The notes under the pieces are model-generated. The model saw only the letters and a program-made list of their open reading frames with translations. It ran no database searches and was not told where the DNA came from. The translations under genes were made by a program, and so were the position numbers. A stretch of DNA of 18,305 bases from UBA7960 sp964624065 (GTDB lineage: Bacteria; Bacteroidota; Bacteroidia; Bacteroidales; UBA7960). Where the stretch lies: contig CAZUWF010000038.1 in assembly GCA_964624065.1 (NCBI GenBank), positions 1 to 18,305 of the forward strand, written 5' to 3'. The first letter of the stretch is position 1. Each line of letters begins with the position of its first letter. Below are positions 1-7,678 of the stretch, piece by piece.

Positions 1-939
1 ATTGCCATATTTCTTTGGGTCATTTCTTGTTGTGAAGAAAAAAAAGAACTAACTAGAGCAGCCATTATCGGGGATGAGTTAATTTGCCTCCAAGCCATTG
101 ACTCCTTAATAGAACCAGAGTTGCATCGCATTAGAAAGGAAATTCTTGCGAAAATTCTTGCTGAAAGAATTATTGAAAAAGAAGCCGCTTACTTAGGTTT
201 GGATTTGAAAGCATTCAAAGAATCAAGCTTGGTCAAGGATGCTCTTGTGGTTACTGAAAATGAAGTAGAATTGTTTGTGAAGTCTAATCCTGCTTATGTT
301 AACAACCGTGACTTGGTTAATTCAATTATTTTGGGGTTTAAAACCCAAGAAAGGTTACTCTTCATTGCCGACTCATTGAAAGAAAAATATGGAGTGAAAT
401 TGTTTTTGGTACCGCCTAGCACGAAGCGAATAAACACGCATAGTTTGTTTAAAATCCCGTTAAATAATGTTAAGGCCGATTTTGAGGTTGTTTTCGCATT
501 TAATTTTGATTGCCCATTGTGCATCGAAAAAACTAAGCATATTGAAAAGCTATCCAAGAAGTATGGAAGAGGGGTTGGCTTTTCAGTTGTTTATCTTAAC
601 CACAATTACGGCCAGGAAGGAAAGGCTGTTGTGGCGGCAACGCGACAAGACAAGGGTTGGCAAATGATACAAGCAATTGTAAGCCAAAAGGAAGTTGAAT
701 GGGATGATCTGGATTATACATCTATTGCTCAAAAGGTTGGGCTTGATGTTGAACGGTTTCAAAATGATATTAAAGACAGCATGAGCCTTGTAGACTTGCT
801 ATTGTCCAGAGATTTATTGTTTTCAGAAAATGTTTTTCACGTTCCTGGCTTAATTATTGACGGGCATTATTTCGAAGGAAATCTTACTGTTGATCAAATT
901 GAAGAGCTTATTAGAAACCGGCTGGCAAAAAAAAAATAA
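1..939 (+). CDS. Thioredoxin-fold (DsbA-like) lipoprotein with SurA-like N-terminal helical region, 5' partial
   Basis: The reading frame is open from base 1 to a TAA at 937-939, giving 312 visible residues. The TTG at 121 is internal, not the start. Visible residues 1-11 look like the end of a lipoprotein signal peptide, with a VISC lipobox at 7-10, so only a few codons and the start are missing. Residues ~20-135 (an IIGDE-type strand, then helices ending in KEKYGVKLFLVPP) resemble the SurA/parvulin N-terminal helical region. From ~160 there is a DsbA/thioredoxin_4 fold with active site C171-P-L-C174 and a probable cis-Pro at 282 (HVPG). The inferred role is thiol-disulfide exchange or folding assistance at the envelope; the redox direction cannot be read from sequence. 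It ends in a run of ten A (927-936), and the next gene starts 2 bases after its stop, so the two are co-transcribed. The family call is firm; the substrate is unknown. Confidence 0.83.
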   Translation: MAIFLWVISCCEEKKELTRAAIIGDELICLQAIDSLIEPELHRIRKEILAKILAERIIEKEAAYLGLDLKAFKESSLVKDALVVTENEVELFVKSNPAYVNNRDLVNSIILGFKTQERLLFIADSLKEKYGVKLFLVPPSTKRINTHSLFKIPLNNVKADFEVVFAFNFDCPLCIEKTKHIEKLSKKYGRGVGFSVVYLNHNYGQEGKAVVAATRQDKGWQMIQAIVSQKEVEWDDLDYTSIAQKVGLDVERFQNDIKDSMSLVDLLLSRDLLFSENVFHVPGLIIDGHYFEGNLTVDQIEELIRNRLAKKK

Positions 940-941
940 TA

Positions 942-1921
942 ATGAAACGTCTTTTTCTTTTTTCCCTTTTAGCAAATCTGGCTTTCTCTTGCTACCATAT
1001 ACATGATGTAGAAATAGAAATACCAACCAGAGACCCTAGGCTTGTGGTTGTTTCTACCCTTGTGCCCTGGCAGTCAAACCACAAATACTTGGGCGTTTCG
1101 GTTTATTCGAGTCGACCAATTGAAGACGAAGGCCCCATATTGCCAGTAACGGATGCAACAATCAAGTTATTTCGCAACGGATCGCTGTTTCAGGAGTTGG
1201 TATATGATGCTGACGACCAATACCGGTTTTACCCCATTGCATACCCACCCATGGGTGGGCCGTTGGCTGGCGAAAACTTCCGAATAGAAGTTAGTGCTCC
1301 CGGCTTTAAACCGGTTTGGGCAGAAACTTCAATACCCGGCCTTGTCGAAATAATTGATGTAAATATTGAGCGCATTGCAGTTTTTGACAAAAACAATAGA
1401 CCTATTTCTAAAGTTACCATTACCTTCAACGACCCTCCCGACAAGTCCAATTTTTATGAAATTGTTTTGTCAAATCCTGGAGAGGATTATACCCCCACTT
1501 TTTACCATTCCTTGCATAGCTTTGAGCCGATTATTATTTCGGAACCATATTACCCTCTTTCGTCGATCATCGAAACACCAGCATTCCGCACACTGCTTTT
1601 CAACGACCGGTCGTTTAACGGGAACACCAAGCAAATATCATTCTTTTATCCCCCTGGTATTGATATTTTTGCCCCACAGGGGCAAGTGTCGCTCTTGGGT
1701 GCCCATTTGTCGGTTCAGTTGAGGAATTAACGGAGGAATACTACAATCATTACACAACCCTTTACCTCGCAAAACGATATGGCGAGTTTAACCTTTTCGG
1801 AGATATCACTCAACCCATTAACGTGTTTTCCAATATTGTGGGCGGGTACGGAATTTTTGCAGGGTTCAACAACTCGGTTGTAATAAAGGAACTTGATCCG
1901 CTTATAATAAATATTGATTGA
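942..1921 (+). pseudogene. DUF4249 lipoprotein gene broken by a -1 base frameshift near 1727
   Basis: The ATG at 942 opens a frame with a signal peptide ending in a lipobox-like AFSC (Cys 17), then the extracellular beta-rich layout of DUF4249 proteins, the usual partners of Bacteroidota TonB receptors. The frame hits TAA at 1728-1730 after 262 codons. The next frame continues from 1733 with EEYYNHYTTLYLAKRY, then INVFSNIVGGYGIFAGF, and stops at 1919-1921. That YSN-IxGGxGIFxG block is the characteristic DUF4249 C-terminus. Adding one T in the AATTAACGG context (1725-1733) restores a continuous ~326-residue protein reading QLRNLTEEYYNHY, close to normal family length. No canonical slippery heptamer is visible. 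This is therefore either a real disabling mutation or a one-base sequencing/assembly error. The repaired frame ends 1 base before the next receptor's ATG, as expected for an intact operon. Confidence 0.86.
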
Positions 1922-1922
1922 T

Positions 1923-4256
1923 ATGAAGAAGAATTTTCCAATATTGTTGTTCTTTCTATTAGCCCATATTTCACAAGGTCAAGGAAGTCAAGTTATAAGT
2001 GGTTATGTTTACGATGCACGCAGTGGTGAGGTGCTTATAGGAGCAACTGTTCAGGAGGTCGTAAGTGGTAGTGGTGCCATAACTAACAACTTTGGCTTCT
2101 ATTCCTTTACTTTCGTAAAATCTAATGACGCACAATTAAGGGTTAACTATGTGGGTTACGAACAAGTATTAAAAAGCATTGGCGACATCACTACCAGTCG
2201 ATTTGATTTTCGTCTCAATCCAGGACTGGAACTGACAGAGGTAACAGTTTACGATCAACGATTGCCAAATATAACGCGAAGTTCAGAAATTAGCATTTCG
2301 AGCATTCCCATTTCTGATGTAAAGAAACTTCCTAGCCTTTTCGGTGAAGTTGATGTTATAAAGGCATACCAACTTACGCCGGGTGTTAAGTCGAGTGGTG
2401 GTGGAAAAACCGAAATGTATGTTAGGGGTGGTAGTTCAGATCAAAATTTGATAATATTGGATGATGTACCGCTATATTACGTTGCCCATTTCGGCGGGCT
2501 TTTTTCGGTTTTCAACACCGATGCCATTAACGAAACGCGGTTGATTAAAGGGGGATTTCCTGCCAGATATGGAGGGCGGCTTTCATCGGTGCTTGATGTC
2601 AGGCTCAAGGATGGAAACCTCAACAATTTTCAAGGCAGTGGTGCAGTTGGCCTTTTTTCGAGCAAGCTAATGGTGGAAGGGCCTCTCTCTCCGCAAAAAA
2701 GCTCATATCTTCTTTCTGGCCGTTTTAGCCCATTTCCGGTAATTAAATGGCTTACAAACGGAAGATTATCTTATAAACTATACGATTTAAATGCAAAGGT
2801 TAATTTTAGAATTTCAGAAAACGATAAATTATTACTGGGTTTTTATTTTGGTAATGATAACCTTCTTTCCAAAACAACCGGTGCAACAATGGAAAGGAAA
2901 TGGGGCAACAGTTGGGGCAACTTGGTGGCTTCGGCCAGATATAGCAAGGTTTTTAGCCCAAAGCTCTTTTCAAACTCAATATTAGCTTTTACCCGATACC
3001 GGTATCAGGTTGGCTTTACCAGCCAATTTACACGCAATGACGATATAACAGAAAAATTGAACAGCAGTATGTACTCAGGCATTTCCGATGTCATTTTTAA
3101 ATCCGACTGGTCGTTTTTTGCCAATAATAAATATACATTGCGTTTTGGTCTTTCGTCCACTTGGCACAAGGTCAGGCCAAACGATGAGGTCTTTTCCATG
3201 ACCATCACTAACCAAACACCAGTAACAAGAGAATACAATTCGTTGCTAAATGCGTTTGAGGGTGCCGCATACATAGAAAATGAGATTCAAGTTGGGCCAT
3301 TTGATGTTAATTTGGGTGCTCGCGGTACTCATTTTTTTATGGAGGGTAAATCCTACTCGTTTTTGGAGCCAAGAGCCAATCTTAATATTCGTATGTTGGA
3401 AGATTTTTCAGTTAAAGGAGCTTATTCGGTGTCAAATCAATTTATGCACTTGTTAAGCTATACAGGCGCAGGAGCTCCCTCCGATTACTGGCTGCCCTCA
3501 ACTCAAAATATTATGCCAGGGAGGGCTAGGCAATTTAACTTTGGTTTGGCAGCAACTTTCCTAGAAGGCTCCTTGCAAGTTACTCTTGAGGGTTATCACA
3601 AGAAATTAAAAAACCAAATTGCATTCAAACCTGGTCAATCACTTGTGGGCAACCTATCGACCTGGGAAAATGTAGTTGAAAGTAATGGCATAGGCAAGAA
3701 TTATGGAATAGAGCTTATGGTACAAAAGAGCAAAGGAAGGTCAACAGGCTGGATTGGCGCCACCATTTCAAAAGCATCCAGGAAGTTTGAAAACCTTAAT
3801 AATGGCTTAGAGTTCCCGCACAATTATGACCGATTGCTTGATTTAAATGTTGTTTGGAACTTCAAGCTAACTCAAAACATTAATCTCTCTGCAACTTGGG
3901 GGTTTGGTACCGGTTATCCTACCACCATACCCAACGACAAATATTACGTTGAGAGCCACTTTGCCGCAGGTCAATTCTCCCACACTCAAGTTTTTTCGTT
4001 TGATGAAATAAACGGTTTTAGAATGCGGTCATTTCACCAGTTAGACATTTCGGCCTCTTTCTCTAGCAAAACAACTTGGGGCGAAAGTATTTGGTCTTTT
4101 AGCATAATGAATGTTTACAACCGCAGGAATCCCTATTATTATTACCTCGATAGGGGTGTGTTTTCGCCTGACCCCCAAAACCACTACCCACTTAAAGTAA
4201 TGCAAGTAAGCTACCTGCCTTTTTTACCTTCTTTTAGTTACACTTTCAAGTTTTAA
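1923..4256 (+). CDS. TonB-dependent outer-membrane receptor 1 with carboxypeptidase-regulatory-like domain
   Basis: This is an energised outer-membrane importer of 777 residues; its ligand is unknown. The ATG at 1923 is chosen over the TTG at 1914 because it opens a clean signal peptide (MKKNFPILLFFLLAHISQGQ) and lies 1 base after the repaired DUF4249 stop. Residues ~23-105 form a CarboxypepD_reg-like domain (VISGYVYD, IGATV, GFYSFTF, VNYVGYE). The plug follows at ~120-235 with the FGEVDVIKAYQLTPGV block, YVRGGSSDQNLIILDDVPLYY and GGFPARYGGRLSSVLDVR, all typical of the Bacteroidota receptors that pair with DUF4249. The rest is a 22-strand-type barrel ending in an aromatic YTFKF terminus suited to Bam insertion. 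The gene downstream is a small beta-barrel protein, and a paralogous copy of this receptor lies at 4843-7080. No SusD gene is present, so a glycan SusCD system is unlikely. Confidence 0.93.
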   Translation: MKKNFPILLFFLLAHISQGQGSQVISGYVYDARSGEVLIGATVQEVVSGSGAITNNFGFYSFTFVKSNDAQLRVNYVGYEQVLKSIGDITTSRFDFRLNPGLELTEVTVYDQRLPNITRSSEISISSIPISDVKKLPSLFGEVDVIKAYQLTPGVKSSGGGKTEMYVRGGSSDQNLIILDDVPLYYVAHFGGLFSVFNTDAINETRLIKGGFPARYGGRLSSVLDVRLKDGNLNNFQGSGAVGLFSSKLMVEGPLSPQKSSYLLSGRFSPFPVIKWLTNGRLSYKLYDLNAKVNFRISENDKLLLGFYFGNDNLLSKTTGATMERKWGNSWGNLVASARYSKVFSPKLFSNSILAFTRYRYQVGFTSQFTRNDDITEKLNSSMYSGISDVIFKSDWSFFANNKYTLRFGLSSTWHKVRPNDEVFSMTITNQTPVTREYNSLLNAFEGAAYIENEIQVGPFDVNLGARGTHFFMEGKSYSFLEPRANLNIRMLEDFSVKGAYSVSNQFMHLLSYTGAGAPSDYWLPSTQNIMPGRARQFNFGLAATFLEGSLQVTLEGYHKKLKNQIAFKPGQSLVGNLSTWENVVESNGIGKNYGIELMVQKSKGRSTGWIGATISKASRKFENLNNGLEFPHNYDRLLDLNVVWNFKLTQNINLSATWGFGTGYPTTIPNDKYYVESHFAAGQFSHTQVFSFDEINGFRMRSFHQLDISASFSSKTTWGESIWSFSIMNVYNRRNPYYYYLDRGVFSPDPQNHYPLKVMQVSYLPFLPSFSYTFKF

Positions 4257-4298
4257 GGCGTTCACTTATTTATTGTTCTAACTTAAAAACCATTAAAT

Positions 4299-4829
4299 AT
4301 GAAAAAATTTCTCTTCGTCTTGTTTACAACCACTTCAATTTGTGTTTTCTCGCAACCTTTTGTCGGCCTTTCGGGCTTGGTAAACTCGCCAACCAAAGAA
4401 AATAACCATTACGAGTTGGGATTTGGAATGGCGTTTCAGGGTGGTTACCGCTTTGGCAACAACCTCGATGTAGGAGTTTCGGGTCTTAAATCTTGGATTT
4501 ACGATGGAATTCAGGATGGGAATCAGTTTGAGATAAAAGCCTTTGCAAAATATATTATCACCAAAAAACTACCTGCTTCTCCGTTTGTCGGCATATCGGG
4601 CGGAATTTTTGGAATGTCAATAAATCCTTCTAACACTCAGCATTACTGGACTGGCCTTATGGCAATGCCCATAATAGGTTTGGAGGCCGGGGCCAAGCAA
4701 AAAGGACTCGCCATCGAATTGCTTTTTGGCTACAAGGTTTACGATATGACCAAAATAACTGAGAATTATGGCCCTGGGTTAGAGTCTAATGTTCTTACCG
4801 CAAAAGTTGGTGTGAAGTACATATTTTGA
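4299..4829 (+). CDS. Small outer-membrane beta-barrel protein (copy 1)
   Basis: A protein of 176 residues, with a signal peptide at ~1-18 ending at FSQ and a mature chain starting PFVGLSG. The remainder alternates short amphipathic strands with Gly/aromatic turns and ends VGVKYIF, a C-terminal Phe typical of outer-membrane barrels. The length and pattern suit an ~8-strand porin-family or OmpA/OmpX-like barrel. It has no visible enzymatic motif, so a specific function cannot be assigned. It starts 42 bases after receptor 1 and is clearly paralogous to the protein at 7085-7606, sharing QPFVGLSG, the KLPxSPFVGISGG-like segment, IGLEAGA--KGL and a YKVYDMTKIT-like motif. Because it is repeated beside both receptors, it probably acts with them, for example as an accessory surface or assembly subunit. 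That is inference from position only. Confidence 0.75.
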   Translation: MKKFLFVLFTTTSICVFSQPFVGLSGLVNSPTKENNHYELGFGMAFQGGYRFGNNLDVGVSGLKSWIYDGIQDGNQFEIKAFAKYIITKKLPASPFVGISGGIFGMSINPSNTQHYWTGLMAMPIIGLEAGAKQKGLAIELLFGYKVYDMTKITENYGPGLESNVLTAKVGVKYIF

Positions 4830-4842
4830 GCATAGTTTTCTT

Positions 4843-7080
4843 TTGAAAAAAGGAGGGCCGCCCATTTTTGAAGTTATTGGCGGTAGGGGTGTTGTTACAA
4901 ACCAGCATGGCTTTTATTCGATAACCTACGAATCAAATTCAAATAGTTTGTTCAGGGTCTCTTACGTTGGGTACAACAGTATCGAGATAAAAGCCTCTGC
5001 AATTAAGAGCAGACACCACGATTTTTTCCTAACCCCTGGTGTCGAGCTGGAAACCTTTACTGTAAAAGGTTCGCGGATTTCAGACTTGACCAAAACCCCC
5101 GAAATTAGCACCACTCGCCTTGCCATACAAGAAATTAAGCAGATGCCAAACCTGTTTGGAGAGGTTGACATTATCAAAGCCTATCAATTGACGCCCGGGG
5201 TGCAACCGGGTGGCGAGGGCTGGAGGGAACTTTTTGTGAGGGGTGGCAGCAACGACCAAAACTTTATCATTTTAGATGATGTTCCAATGTATTATGTTAG
5301 CCACTTCGGGGGATTTTTTACCGTTTTCAACACCGATGCAATTAGCGACTCACATCTGATAAAAGGTGGTTTTCCGGCCCGCTACGGCGGAAGGTTGTCG
5401 TCGGTGTTGGATGTTAGATTAAAGGATGGTAACCTTAACGAGTTTCAAGGTCAGGGGGCAATAGGATTGCTATCTTCCAAGTTGATGCTAGAAGGTCCAA
5501 TTGTTAAGGAAAATAGCTCTTACTTGGTTTCAATAAGGGGAAGCCTGATCCCCACATATAAACTGCTTTTTCAAAACAGGATTAATTACAACTTCATTGA
5601 CCTGAACCTAAAGGCAAACTACCGGTTGAGCCCAACCGACCGGTTATTCTTTAGTGTTTACCTGGGCGATGACAAGGTAGCCGAAAACCGAGGTTCAACA
5701 TCCAATATTGACAATACGAATATCAGATGGGGTAGTTACTTGGCTTCATTGAGGTACAACAAAGTTTTTGGGCAAAAGCTTTTCGCCAATTTCTTGCTGG
5801 CCGGTACTCGATACAGGTTCCGTCAAACCCATCACAATGAAATACCAAGGAATGGATCCACGCCCGACCTGGTAACAAGCACTATATATACGGGAGTAGC
5901 TGATTACATCTTCAAAACAGATTTCACCTATTCGGCATCAAACAACCTTACTGTGAGATTTGGGACAAACGCCACATTGCATTCGGTAAGACCCAATGAC
6001 GAAACTTTTAACAGAACGGGTTCCGGCGAAAACGTGAACCTTGAGTACAATTCTTTAACCTCGGCGTTGGAAAGCAGCGTTTACCTTGAAAACGACTTTT
6101 CGGTTGGCTCTTTGGACGCCAACTTGGGTTTAAGGGGAGTTGGGTTTTGGCTGAAAGATGCATCTTATAGTTTTATGGAGCCTCGTGTTAACTTGAATTA
6201 CAGACTTTTCAAGGGATTTTCAGTAAAAGGGGCGTACTCAATTACCAATCAATTTATGCACTTGTTGAGCTATTCTGGAGTAGGTTTTCCTTCTGATTAT
6301 TGGATGCCTACAACAAATGAAGTAAAGCCTGGAAGGGCAGAACAATACACCGCTGGTTTTGCAAAATCATTTTCGAAAAGCGGTTTGCAAATAGGATTGG
6401 AAGGGTATTACAAGAAGCTGGAAAATATGATTGCATTTAAGCCAGGGTTTTCATTGGCAGGCAATTTGTCGAGCTGGGAAAACCTGGTTGAGCGCAATGG
6501 ACAAGGCACCAATTGCGGCGTGGAACTTTTCTTGCAGAAGACATCTGGCAGGTCAACCGGTTGGCTGGGAGCTACAGTGTCGCGCGCCGACAGGCAATTC
6601 GAAAACCTTAACAGCGGCAATGCTTTCCCGTTCAAGTACGACAGGCTCTTAGATATTAGTCTGGTGTGGAACTATAAAATATCAGACAGGTTGGGCTTAT
6701 CGGCAACCTGGACCTTTGGTTCGGGCTACCCCGTAACCCTTGCCTTTGAAAGGTACTACCTCGATGTGAGTTATGATAGTCTTTTTGGCTTGGATTACCA
6801 AGAGGTTTTTCATTATCCCGAGATAAACTCGTTTAGGATGCGAGATTACCACCGGCTCGATGTTTCGCTTAGTTACTCGAGAACATCATCTTGGGGGACT
6901 GGCACTTGGGCGTTTAGCATTTTTAACGTTTACAACCGAAAGAACCCATACTACTATTATTACGAGAGAACGAGGTTCATGCCTTCTCACCAATTGGATT
7001 CCCCCTTTACGACCCTCAAGTTGAGGCAGCGCAGTTTGTTTCCCTTTTTCCCATCAGTTAGTTACAGTTTCAAGTTTTAA
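4843..7080 (+). CDS. TonB-dependent receptor 2, N-terminally truncated (no signal peptide)
   Basis: A paralogue of receptor 1, with about 745 codons intact. It keeps the plug landmarks FGEVDIIKAYQLTPGV, FVRGGSNDQNFIILDDVPMYY and GGFPARYGGRLSSVLDVR, plus the whole barrel to YSFKF. The front is damaged. No ATG precedes the conserved part, the first possible start is TTG at 4843, and the upstream frame closes at a TGA at 4813-4815. The protein begins MKKGGPPIFEV. Aligned by eye, G5 pairs with G40 of receptor 1 and the alignment then continues without gaps, so ~35 residues are missing: the hydrophobic core of the signal peptide and the first strands of the regulatory-like domain. The remaining MKK may be the relic of the original signal start. 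Without a Sec signal the product should not reach the outer membrane, so this is probably non-functional or recently damaged, unless the deletion is an assembly error. It begins 13 bases after the small-barrel gene's stop. Confidence 0.85.
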   Translation: MKKGGPPIFEVIGGRGVVTNQHGFYSITYESNSNSLFRVSYVGYNSIEIKASAIKSRHHDFFLTPGVELETFTVKGSRISDLTKTPEISTTRLAIQEIKQMPNLFGEVDIIKAYQLTPGVQPGGEGWRELFVRGGSNDQNFIILDDVPMYYVSHFGGFFTVFNTDAISDSHLIKGGFPARYGGRLSSVLDVRLKDGNLNEFQGQGAIGLLSSKLMLEGPIVKENSSYLVSIRGSLIPTYKLLFQNRINYNFIDLNLKANYRLSPTDRLFFSVYLGDDKVAENRGSTSNIDNTNIRWGSYLASLRYNKVFGQKLFANFLLAGTRYRFRQTHHNEIPRNGSTPDLVTSTIYTGVADYIFKTDFTYSASNNLTVRFGTNATLHSVRPNDETFNRTGSGENVNLEYNSLTSALESSVYLENDFSVGSLDANLGLRGVGFWLKDASYSFMEPRVNLNYRLFKGFSVKGAYSITNQFMHLLSYSGVGFPSDYWMPTTNEVKPGRAEQYTAGFAKSFSKSGLQIGLEGYYKKLENMIAFKPGFSLAGNLSSWENLVERNGQGTNCGVELFLQKTSGRSTGWLGATVSRADRQFENLNSGNAFPFKYDRLLDISLVWNYKISDRLGLSATWTFGSGYPVTLAFERYYLDVSYDSLFGLDYQEVFHYPEINSFRMRDYHRLDVSLSYSRTSSWGTGTWAFSIFNVYNRKNPYYYYYERTRFMPSHQLDSPFTTLKLRQRSLFPFFPSVSYSFKF

Positions 7081-7084
7081 AATT

Positions 7085-7606
7085 ATGAGAACATTAGTTT
7101 TTGCTTTTGCAATGATTTTTGCGGCAGCCGCCTTGCCTGCCCAGCCTTTCGTTGGCCTATCGGGCACGGCAGGTTTCCCCTACCAAGAAAATCAGGTTTT
7201 GGATTATTCGCTTGGCATATCAATAACCGCTGACTACCAGTTTACCCAGAGGCTGCAGGTTGCGGCGGTTTGTGATGTGAGTTGGCTCCCCTCCCGGTGG
7301 AGAGATTTAACCATCACCGAATTAATGGCATCGAGTGTTTTTATCATTACCGATAAGCTTCCAATTTCGCCTTATATTGGCATTTCGGCGGGAGTGATAA
7401 GGAGGGTTGATGAGGGAGATACTGACTACGGCTTGGTTGCCGCTCCTTTGCTGGGTTTTGAGACCGGCGCAAGCGAAAAAGGACTATTTTTCCATACAAG
7501 TGTAGCTTTCAAAGTTTACCAAATTCAGGATATAACTTCTCATCCATTGTTTAGCAACAATATGAATATGTTTTTCGTTAAAGCTGGTTTAAAGTACAAA
7601 TTCTAA
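7085..7606 (+). CDS. Small outer-membrane beta-barrel protein (copy 2)
   Basis: A protein of 173 residues. The signal peptide at ~1-19 ends ALPAQ, and the mature chain starts PFVGLSG exactly as in copy 1 (4299-4829). Shared landmarks in the same order are FIITDKLPISPYIGISAGV, PLLGFETGASEKGL, FKVYQIQDIT and the terminal KAGLKYKF. The middle is more diverged (a WLPSRWRDL segment versus WIYDGIQDG in copy 1). It starts 4 bases after the receptor 2 stop, so translation is probably coupled to that gene. It is the last gene of the envelope operon, with an intrinsic terminator 20 bases after its stop. Unlike receptor 2, this copy keeps an intact export signal. Its function is unknown; a role with the receptor is inferred from the repeated pairing. 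Confidence 0.75.
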   Translation: MRTLVFAFAMIFAAAALPAQPFVGLSGTAGFPYQENQVLDYSLGISITADYQFTQRLQVAAVCDVSWLPSRWRDLTITELMASSVFIITDKLPISPYIGISAGVIRRVDEGDTDYGLVAAPLLGFETGASEKGLFFHTSVAFKVYQIQDITSHPLFSNNMNMFFVKAGLKYKF

Positions 7607-7625
7607 TTGTTTCCAAACTTAATTG

Positions 7626-7657
7626 AAAACGCGGCTAGATATTGGCTGCGTTTTTTT
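7626..7657 (+). terminator. Rho-independent terminator ending the envelope operon
   Basis: A ten-pair stem (AAAACGCGGC, 7626-7635, with GCTGCGTTTT, 7645-7654, one G-U pair) encloses a 9-base loop and runs into a seven-T tract at 7651-7657. It lies 20 bases after the stop of the second small-barrel gene. Confidence 0.8.
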
Positions 7658-7664
7658 ATTTTTG
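7657..7664 (+). promoter_or_regulatory. Bacteroidota -7 box (TATTTTTG) for the helicase gene
   Basis: An exact TAnnTTTG match 14 bases before the ATG at 7679. It overlaps the last T of the upstream terminator. No TTG is seen at the usual 19-21 base spacing upstream (the nearest is 12 bases away), so the -33 element is weak or absent. Confidence 0.5.
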
Positions 7665-7678
7665 CACAAATCAACAAA

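Larger units (their letters stand above)
1923..7606 (+). repeat. Two tandem paralogous receptor + small-barrel modules
   Basis: Module A is receptor 1 (1923-4256) plus its small barrel (4299-4829). Module B is receptor 2 (4843-7080) plus its small barrel (7085-7606). Both gene types are homologous in the same order and strand, and islands of near-identical DNA remain, such as CAATTTATGCACTTGTT at 3438 and 6249. Protein divergence is substantial, especially in the barrel loops, so this is an old duplication rather than a fresh repeat. DUF4249 occurs only ahead of module A. The extent of duplication is inferred from gene order and eye alignment. Confidence 0.8.

Noticed and set aside
1716..1733. 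Programmed -1 frameshifting as the explanation for the split DUF4249 gene
   Set aside because: No slippery heptamer or obvious downstream stimulatory hairpin is visible, and DUF4249 proteins are not known to use recoding.
1923..4829. SusCD-type polysaccharide utilisation locus
   Set aside because: No SusD homologue and no glycoside hydrolase or lyase is present. The partner is DUF4249 and the receptor plug motifs are of the DUF4249-associated type.
4813..4842. Missing N-terminus of receptor 2 hidden in another frame inside the upstream small-barrel gene
   Set aside because: That small-barrel gene is conserved to its last codon when compared with its paralogue, and only 13 bases separate its stop from the TTG, so there is no room for the missing segment.
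7607..7678. Longer helicase start at TTG 7607
   Set aside because: The extra 24 codons would be translated through the terminator stem and the -7 box, and do not resemble a helicase N-terminus. ATG 7679 is preferred.
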